DNA of 64,000 bases from Corydoras sp. C115 (Eukaryota; Chordata; Actinopteri; Siluriformes; Callichthyidae), in NCBI GenBank assembly GCA_019802505.1, contig JAFMOC010000021.1, positions 4,624,501-4,688,500 of the forward strand, in the 5' to 3' direction. Positions 48,291 to 60,500 of the stretch are shown here, piece after piece (the first letter of the stretch is position 1; every line of letters starts with the position of its first letter). A model generated the notes under the pieces. It saw only the letters and a program-made list of their open reading frames with translations. It made no database searches and was not told the origin of the DNA. Made by a program: the position numbers and the translations under genes.

Positions 48291-50406
48291 TGAAGCCAAA
48301 TTTCTATAGGTTATTTAAAAATTTTTATATAAAATTGTGGTGACTTAAATGAGTTAAACCGTTTTCTAAAACCTGAAATCCCAAACAGCATGCCAAAGCA
48401 ACAGTGGCAAGAAAAAAATCCCAGGAATGTATTCCTATTAAGGTTTTCCTTGATACTGTCATTTCAGCTTTTTTTGTGTTAAGGCAAATAAAATGCAAAT
48501 AATAAAAGTGATATAAATTAATAAACTTGACATTAACTTAATAAAAACATATTAGTAACATTTTAACACACTATCTGATCATGGTAGTTTTAAATCCAGC
48601 AACAGTACATTGTTCTTTTAATACTAGAAGAAAAACTCTCCAGTATGACTTTTCATCTTTTCACATGCTTCACTGTTTCCCCTTTGATCTGGTTTTGGTC
48701 TAATTGCTAAAATCTAAAGGGCTTTGTTCTGCTCATGTGACAAAAGCTAATCAAGGCTTTCGAGCACAGTCAATCTATACAGATCTGTACACCCCTGCTC
48801 AATACTATCCACAGTCTTGAGATAAGATATACATTTTGGAGCCACTTTTACCTCAAACGTCTTTGTCAGTAAATTATGGAGTATCCCGCTAAACTAACCC
48901 TGGCCAAGTTGGTTCAATGCCCATGTTTCCCCTCACTCATGATTTTTAGATTACCCAGATGGTACATTGTCAGGTTTGCAAATACACCCCCTGTGAACAA
49001 TAACAGTCGACACGAGGCATAAAAACCTACAAAGAGCCAAAAATTAATTAGCTTGTTAAAAGTCTAAACAGTGACCATGGAACAGACAAAAATAGAAGTG
49101 AATTGGAGTGTTGAAGTGCATATATGAAAACAGAACAGTATTTTCAACAATGCAGCAATTAATTTATTCTAAAAATAGGCTGAATTGTTCATATAGCCTG
49201 AGTTTGTATGTTAATATGCAAGTAATGGAATTTTCACTAACAATTATAATTATTAAACATCAAAAGGTTGGACAAAAGAAAATGATAAAGACACATAGCA
49301 TAGTAGAAATCTTTTAAAAAAGCAAACATACTTAATTTAATTAGTCAAAAAGCACTATTCACAGTGAGAAACTTTATAACACTATTCACAATGAGAAACT
49401 ACTTGTTTCATCCAACACATTTTAATAAAGTTGGGGCATATAATTAGATTGAAAAGGTTATCATGTTTGTCTGAATGGTCTTACAAATCATCAACGATCA
49501 GCAAATATGTGAAGTTACCAAAACATATTAGTATTTTGGAGAGACATATGTTGCTGCCAAACTCCACTGTCATCATGTCTGTTTCATTAGGACAGTGCCG
49601 GACCATATTCTGCATAAGTTAAAATGTTTTATAGACTAAAATGTATTTGTATTCCAGATATTCCTTCTGTTAAAATGCATGGCACATGGTGAAAGGGAAA
49701 GTCAGACAACAGTGATTACAGACTGTTAGGCAGTGTCGTTAATAGTCCACTTGCAAAGCTGCATCGATTATTAATTTGAATTCACAGACAATAAAATTGT
49801 ATAATTATAAGAAAAAGTTTGAACTGAGTGGTTTATTATTAAAAACACATATATATAATAATTATAAAAAACATTGATTTTTTTTGTTGTTCTTTAATCT
49901 GTTCTTTCATTCATCAATTAATTAAAAAATACATATTTGATCTTTTATTGCATTTTCCAGAAGGTGTCCCATCTTCTCTACAAATAGGAGTTGTTATTTT
50001 GTGTATATTTTTGCATATAGAGGCTTATACTTTACTGCACATGAAAGCAGTTTGGTCTAATTGTTCCAAGATTTCAGAATTTTCATTATTTCTAAATTGT
50101 GCTGCCACAACTCAGTGCACAAGTGTACAGCACTGACACTGCTATCAATCACATTTACATAGTAGCAACTGATCAGCAGGAAATATTAAATCTCCAAGGT
50201 TTTGGGCCCATCAACAGTAATTGCATAATTATCCACTTCATTAAAGCTGTAATATCATACCTGCAGTTCAAGGTGCTTGTACCAGATAATGCAGAGGAAA
50301 GCTGTGATTTCATTATTCCAGTAGCAGCCTATGTATGCTGCATAAAGCAGTACAAACTTCCCATACAGAAAAAGTGTATGCATATGCTTAATAAAAAAGA
50401 AGTTAC

Positions 50407-50639
50407 CTTGCACAATTATATGGACAGATGTAGTTCTCGGCTTGCTGCTCGTCTGAACGGCACACACGTATAGTCCCTCATCGCCAAGGTCCACGTTCTC
50501 AATCTTTATGGTAAATTCGTCATGGTCTAGGGTAACCAGACTCACTCGTGGATCCACCGACCACTTGTCTTCACCGGCATATAGTATACTGGATCTGTTC
50601 AGCCAGGCTGTGTGTGTTACTCCATTTCCCTGAGAGCAG
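50407..50639 (-). CDS. IgLON gene, exon for most of Ig domain 1
   Basis: This exon encodes Ig1 from its first cysteine. The acceptor gtgtag precedes 50639 and the donor GTAACT follows 50407. It reads CSQGNGVTHTAWLNRSSILY, AGEDKWSVDPRVSLVTLD, then DEFTIKIENVDLGDEGLYVC with the second Ig1 cysteine, and ends VHIIVQ. AWLNRS.I..AG.DKW..DPRV is a hallmark of every IgLON protein, and the NRS sequon is conserved. The exon begins with the last base of a codon, so the preceding exon must end in the LR of the family's TLRC motif; that exon was not found. The length of 233 bp fits this family exon. Confidence 0.96.
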
Positions 50640-51365
50640 CTACACAGGAAAAGACAACAGTCAGGCTACATAAATGGAAAGTAAAATGTGTAGAAGGCTA
50701 TAAAACAAACAAAAGTTTTTTGCAAATTTTTAAAAACACAAATGGTTGAGTGATGATATAAGAGACAATATGTTTCTGTTTTTTGTTTATTTTAAACATG
50801 CAGTTTGATAACTAAAAATAGATATCAGTGGTGTTTTACTTCAGTGTTAGATTTTTTTTATAAACAGCAATATATTTAATAGACAAGCTGTTTATTATAA
50901 ACTTTTAACACAGCACTTCTTTGAAAAATAATAAAGTCAGCTAAAGGCAAGAATCCAGATTTATCCTCTTCAACAATCCTTAATACCGTTTTATCTTTAC
51001 TACTACTGTTATGACAAAACAGTGATATCAACAAATTTAAAAAACAGGTATTCATAAAAAGTTTCTTTCTAGTACATTTATTCAATGCTCTTGTACCATG
51101 GGAGCTACAGTAGCTAATGGTTGATAGTTGTGTCCTGACACCACACTCAATGAGAACAACACAACACCCATGTTTGCTATTTATTTAGTACTTGGTAAAA
51201 ACCCACAGACAACAAAACATGGATTATTAAATGTGTTAATCTTTAACAAGCAGTTCCTGTACAATGGGAAGATCATTCAACATCCTCCTGCAGCAATATT
51301 AGATTACAGGCAATACACTCAATGAGCATTATGGATACAGTGCTTGGGTGATATTTCTGCGAACA

Positions 51366-51560
51366 AGATGCTAATTACTTACAGGCTCATACTACATGAG
51401 AACAGGCTGTGTCTAATTACAGCTATTCCTAACAGTTAACAGCATAGCCCAAAGCAGATCCTCCTCCTAAATGATAGAGCTATTAAAATCAAAAGCAATC
51501 ATGCATTTAATTGATTACTTGGCTGATTAGCCATTCAACAGAAGGCCAGGACCACTTCCA
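51366..51560. promoter_or_regulatory. candidate intronic regulatory element (low confidence)
   Basis: A non-repetitive stretch with clustered homeodomain-type cores, including TTAATTGATTACTTGGCTGA and CTAATTACAGC, and a more balanced composition than its surroundings. Such intronic clusters often mark conserved enhancers in vertebrate neural adhesion genes. This is inference without comparative data. Confidence 0.22.
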
Positions 51561-52247
51561 ATTTTGCGCATATGTGCACGTGTGCCCATTTATCTTACTA
51601 AGGATCATAACCCACTATCTGACCATGCAGCCCAAATTTTTCGAATATGTACTTTATTTTCATTAGGATCCATTATCGCCTGGACAAACCATAAATCATT
51701 GCTCTTCATGGTGGCTCAGTGATAAGCAGTGTTGGACTATTTTAGTTTCCACAAGGGCATGAATGAGAGAAGTGTGTCTCATTGTGGCTCTACTTGGCAG
51801 GCAGCGGTGCACAGTGATACTCAAGGACGTTTGTTATCACGGGAGTCAAGATTGCAGCCACACTCATATAAGTGATGAAAAGAGAGAAGTTGAGATCAGT
51901 TGAGCGATCAGGTGTTTTCCCAATGGGCGTTCATATAATACACTGCAGATCATGCCTGCTGAAAATATTAAACACCCTCTCCTATTCTACTGTATGAGCA
52001 ATGTGGCATTATTTCTCCTGCTTAGAAATGCATTGCCAAATCAACAATTCATCATACCTTCGCATCCAATATCATACATTGATTCCAATGTGGATATAGC
52101 AGTAAGGATATTAACGGAAGCTTTGCACACCAAACTAACAAAGACAGACTATTGCAGAGTAAGTTCTGGAGTAAAACAAAACAAGCCAATTACAGTGGTT
52201 AGTGATACATTAAAACACTGCATAAAAACCAGTTACAGAAATAAAAG

Positions 52248-52250
<3 letters not shown>

Positions 52251-52344
<94 letters not shown>
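52251..52344. repeat. (AT)n(CA)n microsatellite
   Basis: About 42 AT units followed by five CA units. Confidence 0.95.
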
Positions 52345-53126
52345 TTCTTAATCTGTTTGCAGGGTATGTACAAGTTGACAGCATCTCTACCTACCATAAT
52401 GACAGTAGGCATTTTTTATTCCACACATTGAACCAACATTTAAATGGTTTTTAGTGTTTTCTTTGCCTTTTTTTTACTGTGTTTTGGAATGTTCGTCACC
52501 GATCCATTAGCAGCAAAACCGATAACATTTCAAACTGTTTAAGATGCCATGGGCTTTAAAAACAGTCTTGTACCCATTAGACTTTATTGTGCTTGGTGAT
52601 AATAGCATTCTGGATTGTTTAAACACTTTTTTGTTGCCATTATGAACAAGAAGTAAGGAATACAACATCATTTTAAGCTTAAAACCACCATCTCATATGC
52701 TTATCTACATAAGCGAGTCTAATTTATAAACACAGATCAGTCTGGTTTTTTTTTTTGTTTGTTTGTTTTAAAATTAGAATCAAGTGCCATTCATTTCCTA
52801 GCATTGCTTTCATAGCACATTGATTGAAGGTGATAAGTGAAGAGTGAGGTGTTTCTTTCTATGGACAATTGTTTAACCTTTGAGTACATATAAATTTGAA
52901 CTCAAAATGCACTTTTTTTTTAGAAACTAACATTTACTGTAGCAGATTTGAAGCCACTGTGGAAATCAACGAAAACCTCTACGGAAATCATACTTGAATC
53001 TTAGTCAGTTTGACCAAATGTTGCCAAAATGGCTGAAAATTTGACAAATTAAATGGTTCATCACTTCCACATGCATGATGAGCATTTAGCTATAATTAGG
53101 TACTTATACTTCACCTGCGATTTGTT

Positions 53127-53477
53127 CATTCATTCATTCATTATCTCCCGCTTTATCCTCTATTAGGGTAGTGGTGGGGTTCCCCATGCCCATCCAGGGG
53201 AGAACATCTCGGGCGCTGGGAAGATAGACCCAGGACAGGGCGCCAATCCATCGCTGGGCACACACTCACTCACACATACACACTCTATATGGGGCAATTT
53301 TTGAGAATTCAATTGACTTGATCCATGTTTTTGGACTGTGGGAAGAAAACCAGAGAACCCGGAGGAAACCCACACAGACACGGGGAGAACATGGAAACTC
53401 CACCCAGATGGGGATTCGAACCGGGAATCCCTGGCGCTGAGAGGCGAACGTGCTAACCACTAAGCCACCGTGCCGCC
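53127..53477 (-). mobile_element. tRNA-derived SINE, full length
   Basis: A full minus-strand copy with near-consensus A and B boxes. A 13-bp duplication CCTGC(G/A)ATTTGTT lies at 53114-53126 and 53478-53490, with one mismatch. Confidence 0.93.
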
Positions 53478-53888
53478 CCTGCAATTTGTTATTAAATTAA
53501 AATAAATATTGAAATAATCTGGGAGAAAATGTAGTGTGTTTTTAGAACAATCATAAATAAACGTAGTGCATTTTGAAGTCTTAAGTTCTTTACATCACTT
53601 ACATTACATTACTATTAAAAACTGTTGGTCCTAAATTTTGGTGATTTGTAAGCTAGTACTTCCATTAAATTTTCTGGTCTTGCAGTAAATTCTGAACCAA
53701 ACTGAAATGCTTTGACATGGTTATTTTAGCACAATTCAGATTTAAGATTTGGAACCACTTCACTCTGGCTTGGCAAGATGATTGTGGATCTTAGCTGGGG
53801 AAGCTCAGCCATCCTTAAGTCTGAGCTCCTATTAGACCTTTGACCACATACTGTACCTTCTGCTAAACTTCAGGATTTCTTTTGGTTT

Positions 53889-53891
<3 letters not shown>

Positions 53892-53919
<28 letters not shown>
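53892..53919. repeat. poly(T) tract
   Basis: About 28 T residues, ending one base before the target duplication of the SINE at 53930. It was probably part of the insertion site rather than of the SINE. Confidence 0.9.
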
Positions 53920-53923
<4 letters not shown>

Positions 53924-53929
53924 TATTCT

Positions 53930-54274
53930 GGAGGCGGCACGGTGGCTTAGTGGTTAGCACGTTCGCCTCTCAGTGCTAGGGATTCCCGGTTCGAATCCCC
54001 ATCTGGGTGGAGTTTCCATGTTCTCCCCGTGTCTGCGTGGGTTTCCTCCGGGTTCTCCGGTTTCCTCCCACAGTCCAAAAACATGGATCAAGTCAATTGA
54101 ATTCTCAAAATTGCCCCATATAGAGTGTGTGTGTGTGAGTGAGTGTGTGCCCAGCGATGGATTGGCGTCCTGTCCTGGGTCTATCTGCCCAGCGCCCGAG
54201 ACGTTCTCCCCTGGATGGGCATGGGGAACCCCACCGCGACCCTAATGGAGGATAAAGCAGGAGAGAATGGATGG
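53930..54274 (+). mobile_element. tRNA-derived SINE, full length, best reference copy
   Basis: This copy shows the family's structure most clearly. It begins GGAGGCGGCACGG. An A box TGGCTTAGTGG lies at 53943-53953 and a perfect B box GGTTCGAATCC at 53988-53998, the internal RNA polymerase III promoter of a tRNA-derived SINE. A body of about 250 bp follows (GTTTCCTCCGGGTTCTCCGG; ACATGGATCAAGTCAATTGA; a GT-rich stretch; GCCCAGCGATGGATTGGCG). The tail is AGAATGGATGG. A perfect 10-bp duplication ACAATATTCT flanks it (53920-53929 and 54275-54284). It makes no protein; the open frames inside all copies are chance. Confidence 0.95.
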
Positions 54275-56373
54275 ACAATATTCTAGTAAAACTAAATGAG
54301 CTTTGGATTTCACTTAAACTTTTTCTATAATCTTTGGCCAAACCATAATTCATTATTTTGCAGGACTTCATAGCTATAAAAACATTTAAATAAAAGTAAA
54401 AAAATCACTTCAGCACTTCAATCTCATCTGTATCGATTAATATACATTTGAAAATATGCATTTATGTAATTTATATAACCATGTTTTTGGTAATACCCAA
54501 ACAAAAAAAAAATACAAATATATATTATAGAGATACATCGAAACTGTATTCTTAAGTCTGTTTAACAAAAACTAGCCATATATATTTATCACACTTAAAA
54601 ATAGATTTTTTAAGTAAAAGGAAATGCTGGATGTCAGTAAGATGTGGAACGTCACACTAATTATACCTTGAACACAATGTGTGCCATAAGAGTTGCACAT
54701 ACCTTAAGGTCTAAATATCACATTTATTTTGTTTTACTTTATTAAAATAAAACTCATTATTTCAGTTAAGTTCAACAAATAAAATAAAAATTTGAGTTTT
54801 ATTTAATAATTTTGCTGAATTTATTATAATTATCCAAAATTACTTTTTTATTTTTTTTTTAGAACATTTAAAATAAAAGCACTTGTTTCTAACATAAATT
54901 ACATACCACCAAGGTTCCTCTAATACTGAAAAGATATACACAACCAGTTGGGTAAAGTCTGGCACCAGTAAATATAACACCCTCTACACATACCTACACA
55001 AACACAAACATACATATGGGAACTTTTTTAAATCTAAATTGAATGTAAACATGCCAATAAAGTCACTGTGTGCTTTGACTGCAGCACTTGCGTGATGCTT
55101 CAGACTTGCATCATAACCAGAGAAAGAATTCTAGTGCTAAGCATTTAGGCCAGCCTCAAATCAGCATAGCACAATAAATACATATATAATTAAATAATTC
55201 TGACTTATAGTCGCTTATCAGAGCAGACCAGACAGCAAGCCAATTTAATCCAAATGAAGTGTATCCCCTTTCATCACGTCAGGAAGCATCTAAAAGGCGA
55301 GATGGGGGAAACTAAGCAGCCCAAATAAACAGCCTCAACCCATTTTCTGTCATGACACTGTAACATGCAAGCATTATAAAAAATATATTACAGCGCTCTT
55401 CATACAGGATGGGCTATACAGCTCATCCTGGCATTAGTTAGAGAAGTTCATTTTTAACACAGTCTCTCTTATTACTGCCTCAAAAAGGTTTTGAATTTGG
55501 GAATAAAATGTATGTATGATGAATAAAACTTCTGAATGCAATGCAGCCTATTAGGAAAGTTGGACAATTTTGAAGTATCTTCATAATGAAATGAACTTGC
55601 TAGTATCTGCAGACATCTGACAGTTTTTAAAAGCCTTCAAGAAATACAGTAACCTACAAACTACATTGTGGGAAAAGCTGGAATATAATATAAATTTGCA
55701 GTTAAAAAAAGTCTGTGACTTGGAGATCCCCCCTAGTCCTTGGCTCACTCACTACTCTTTGATGCAGTAAAAGAAATTGGCAAAACATCTGGTCTGCCCA
55801 AAGATTTGAAACTATACCAGTCTTACGTTGGTACTTTCTCTAAGGCTTCTCTATCTCTACTGCTAAATGTTATTTCTTTCAGTCCAAAGTAAAATGCATA
55901 CCAGGGACATACACATTATTTAGTACATTAATTTTACTCTGTCCTTCATGCCCTCCTCCAATCAGCTCCTTTTCATCTGATGATTTTCTGATTTTATATT
56001 TTTCAAAATGCCAAAAGTTAAGCGTGTTGGTGATTAATCAATGAGAAACTGGCTTGTGTTTAACATATATCATTTTTAGCTGTGTGTTGAACTTAACGGA
56101 CTATGTAAGGTAATCTGACCCATTGGCTATGATTATCATCCTTCTTCATCAAGTTTAGTTTTAGTGGGTAAATCTCCACATAATTTTTAGTTAAAGCAAA
56201 CAACCTGGTGGCTAACCTGGCATTTATATAAGGACCACAAGTGTTTGTTTTTCTGACCCAAGCACTCAGAGAGAGCACATGACACTTGTTAGGGGAATTG
56301 GGCTGTTTTCTGTCGTTGTCTCTATTGGTTAGAAACAACTGACACTGTCATTACTCTTTTGAATACACAAAGA

Positions 56374-56375
<2 letters not shown>

Positions 56376-56404
<29 letters not shown>
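56376..56404. repeat. (CA)n microsatellite
   Basis: About 14 CA units. Confidence 0.93.
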
Positions 56405-56409
<5 letters not shown>

Positions 56410-56579
56410 AAGCCTGCATTCACACAAAAAAAACATACACTGCTCACTTTGCCACACCATTCTCACTTAAGAATAAAAGAAAGATGAAAGCCATGCTTGG
56501 TGTACGATTGTCAAAATACTCATATCTCTCCCTGTGTGTGTAACGGGAGAGAGGTAGCTACTGATTTAAAAGAGACTAG

Positions 56580-56950
56580 TTGACATACTTTGTGTACAAG
56601 AGACCAAATGGAATAAAAGTCAAGCGAGGAACATTGGTGGTGCGTTTTAATGACTATTTTGAACTAGATGAAATAAGAAATGAGGTAGGAGTTATGTTAA
56701 ATAAATGGTACATCGGGAATATAGTGAATGTAAAAATGGAGTCTGATAGAGTGATGAGTGTAAAGCTGGAAATTGGTGAAGTGCAATTAAATGTAATTAG
56801 TGCTTCACAAGTGGCTTGGGAGAGAGCAGAAAAAAGCTTTCAGGAGTGAGCAAGATGATGTTTTAGAGAAATTGGACAATAAGTTGTGATTGGAACTGAC
56901 TTCAATGGATGTTGTTGGTGAAGTTTTGTAATATGTTTTTTGGGAGAGGA
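56580..56950 (+). mobile_element. RTE-type LINE endonuclease fragment
   Basis: The open frame contains GTLVVRFNDYF, then NIVNVKMESDRVMSVKLEIG, followed by LNVIS. This resembles the family stretch around SDRVMSLKLEI..LNV.S.YAPQVG in apurinic-type endonucleases of RTE retrotransposons in fish. The YAPQVG motif is lost and a stop follows near 56847. In another frame VIGTDFNGCCW (about 56888-56920) matches the downstream VIG.DFNG motif. No reverse transcriptase or 3' end is present. It is a dead fragment. Confidence 0.6.
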
Positions 56951-57458
56951 ACATGGGCAGGCATATGTTTTTTTTTTGTGATATTGGAAAAGCAGTTTAA
57001 AAAATGAAAGAATGATGAAGTTATTTCACTAACAGTTTATATAAATCTGGTAATGATACACATTATAAACACATTTATATTACTTTACAACACTTGTCAT
57101 AAGCCTCCGTTAATGTACACAGATGTCCAGAACTACATTAATAAAGTGTTATAAGAATATGCCATAATGCTTATTACACTATGTGATATAAATGCTATAT
57201 TAGGGACCAGTGTCACAAAGTATATGTTTGTGTTAAATGAATACCCCCTGACTTTTATGTGCTCATAACTGTTTATGAATGCTTATAAGTCTTAACCAAC
57301 ATTAGTGTTGTTTTACCTGTAGTATTAACCCTTTAAAGGAGACTGCATCAATATTAACACTCACTTTTTTGTATTTTGCAGACATTAGGTAAAGCGAAAT
57401 CACCTTGTGTTAAGCCACAATGTATAAAAAAAATCCAAAGAACTAAAAGGTTAATATC

Positions 57459-57588
57459 ATTCATTCATTATCTTCCGCTTTATTCTATATTAGGGTCGCG
57501 GTGGTGTTCCCCTTGCCCATCCAGGTGGAGAATGTTTCGGGCGCTGGACAGATACACCCAGGACAGGGAGCCAATCTATCGCTGGGCA
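57459..57588 (-). mobile_element. SINE fragment (tail-proximal 130 bp)
   Basis: On the minus strand only the last third of the SINE is present, from TGCCCAGCGATAGATTGGC to TAATGAATGAATG. The tRNA-like head and most of the body are missing. Confidence 0.88.
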
Positions 57589-60500
57589 TAAATGCTTAAT
57601 TTATAATGCATTTTTCCCATTTTGTGTTATAAAGCTCTATGGCATTTTGTCATGACACTTTATTATTGTGATTATGAACATCTTTGTACATTAATAGAGG
57701 TTAATAAATTATACAAAGCATTATAAATACTTTAAGTTGCTGTATGAATGCACATTTAATGTATTATGAATACCAGATTCATAGAAAGTGTTACAAAATT
57801 GTTGTTACCTATATTATGCTGTGAACACAAAAAATGTATGATCATTCTATTATATTGTATTGTATATATTACTAAAGTGTTTCTAAAAAATTACACATTG
57901 GAGTTCATCAACAATTTAGCCACTACATTAAAATTACATAACTGTGTAACTAATCTGTGTATTTGAAGTTTTACTTTACTTGCATCCAGAAATAAAAACA
58001 CTCAGGCAGAGTGGTAGAAATTCCAATGCAAATTAAGCATATTGTTCTATGATCCTGTTCTCCTAACTCAAATTCAACCCCCAGTTCCTGCCTTGCCAAT
58101 GTAAATGACATAAGCATTCACTCACACATACAGGGTCAGTGAATCTGGCCATGTAGGTGGAGTTAACACTTCTGTGAAATTAAATATGAAGGCAGTGCTG
58201 CTGTTTGTTAATTAAATATGCATGCATCCGCTCCCGCTGCTGAATATAGTAACTTTAGTAATGAGGACTTTCAGGTATATCAGACAGTACTCTTGAATTT
58301 AAAAATAGTGTTAGTAATATACACACACACACAATTGTTAAAGCAGACATTTTTATTCAAAATGGGCAACAATTACAATTCCTAAACAATGTCCAAATAC
58401 ACTTCATTGAATTTAAAGGAAGCAAGAGAACTCAACTCCACCAACAAATGCGATATTCAGATGTTTTGTAACATTTTTCCAGTTCCAACATTAAATCTTA
58501 TTTAATATTTAAGTGAATCCATGGAGTGATGCTGTCTTCTCAACTTCATTAAAGCTTTTACCAGAAACAGAATTAGTGTGTTGACCTGCAGTGAATTTAA
58601 TGAACCCAAACAAATGCAAAACATCAAGTTGACTTCAAAAGTACAATTTAAATCATATATTTAGCCTCCAGAAATCCCACTATATCTAAGCAAGCCATTC
58701 TTTTTGAATTTGTAATGTGAGCCTTTTAACCAACTTAATCACTGTGGTGGATGTTGTAATAAAGTATTTACAAAAGAATAAAAGGGGAAAAAGCCGCTTT
58801 TAAATTGATTATTAAAATTTGTGTTTCTAGCTAAAGAAAAGCACAGTGAAGTTTTTTCATATTTAGTCATTTATTTAAACATAGGGTGGACTTTTGCATT
58901 AAATTAGATCTAGAGTTTAGACCAAAGACAAAAATAATTAAAAATGGTCAATTAGTGAGATAATACTAAAACCAGTAACCACAAAATGGCTATTTAGATG
59001 GACCTTAGGACAAACTTTACTGTTAAAACCACCCTTTTGGCACCAAGATCTTTAAAGGCATGAATCTCTGCAAGACCTACTTTTTTTCATTGACTGGTTT
59101 ATTGGGGTTATAAATATTTTTACACAGTGAACAGAAACCGTAATTAATAAAGAACTTATTTGAAAAAAATCCTAACAGGTTGTTTTTGACTCATTTATAT
59201 ATAATTTTAGTTGTATATATGCCACATACAGTGAAGCAAATGAAATAGTGTGTGTGTTGGAAGTGGGTGGGTGAAAACTATTTTAGTGGCACTGTTTCCA
59301 AGATCTGCAGGCAGAAAAGAAACATTTCTCATTATAAAGTATAAATACTATATACTGGCCAGTAATCATTAAAATTAGATTTTTGTGCTCTGTTTTTTGT
59401 AATTACTTAGTTAACTACTATCCCAACATCGAATACCCTGGAGCTCTTTGTATGAAATTGACAATTTAGATATTTTGTACAAGTAAGCTTCTTATTAACA
59501 AAAACAAAAAATGAACACTAGATTTTAAGCATGAAATAATGACGCATACCTACTAAAAATCTCATGAATCTCTACTAATCAGTAAGACAACAAATAACAA
59601 TAATACTATTACAATGATCATTATCCTTATACATGAAATATTATCCTGGCAATAGTATGAATAATGACATTTTTCTTTCACCTTTGTTCAAAACAAAAAT
59701 ATGGCATCTTCAGCTAACTAAATACCAGTACATAGCAAATATTACTAGAGCCAATTTATAAAAAAAATTAAGAGGGAAAATGATGTTGGATGCACATATT
59801 ATTACATTATCCAGCAGTATGTCTCATCCATTCCACGGTCCACCATGACATGTATAGACACGTGTTTCGCCTTGTCAAACTTGTAATTGTGTGGTAATTT
59901 CATTTGTAAAAGCTGTGGCAGTCACCTTGGTGCAGTCTTTACAAGCAAGAAAAGGTAAATTAGAAACAGGTTAAAATGGTATTTTGCAATTAATCAACAA
60001 TTAGGTTATCATTTGGATCTGCTTGACTAAGTATGAAGTGTGACTGAGTTCATCTGCGGCTAAGCTAGCCCTGATCTAGGGTCGTCTTGGCCTTATGGTG
60101 TAAGAGGATTACAGCTCGTCTCGAAATCACCTTCCCCTTCACAGTGCTGCCACACAAATGAAGGTGCCCTTTGCAAATAAAACCCCATTAGAATTCAATG
60201 ACACTGAGGAACTCCTGGTTAAGGAAAGTATCTCACAAGCTGCACTGTTCATTAGGAACGCTGCCAGTTAAAATTTAGCTCATTGTGGATTTAGTATATT
60301 CATTTTTAGGTCTCACGTAGTATAATGATTAAACAATTAAAATTTGAATTAACATTTTTTTTAGCAACAGATTCGTGAATATCTTTATACAAATGTACAA
60401 AATGTTTTAATCCAAGAAACACAAAAATGTCTATTCTGCTTTAAAACTTAACAAATGCAATATAAAAAATACCATGGAAATAAGGCTTTGGCAAGATTCT

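Larger units (their letters stand above)
25817..50406 (-). other. IgLON intron between Ig1 and Ig2 (24.6 kb)
   Basis: The largest intron wholly inside the window, with donor GTAACT and acceptor cacag. It contains a complete hAT derivative, a fold-back Tc1 copy, a nested Tc1 pair, seven SINE copies or fragments and microsatellites, listed separately. The stretches 28500-29880, 31010-33310, 33790-36770, 38990-40260, 41060-43440, 43830-44960, 45345-47900 and 48305-50400 show no gene. Parts of 31500-31860 and 35790-36260 are less repetitive and rich in homeodomain-like motifs. Confidence 0.85.

Noticed and set aside
51706..51760. GGTGGCTCAGTGATAAGCAG as a SINE A box
   Set aside because: No B box or SINE body follows; probably a chance match or an unrecognisable remnant.
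53940..54000. A and B boxes as a real tRNA gene
   Set aside because: The sequence does not fold into a tRNA cloverleaf with acceptor stem and CCA end. It is the head of a SINE with target duplications.
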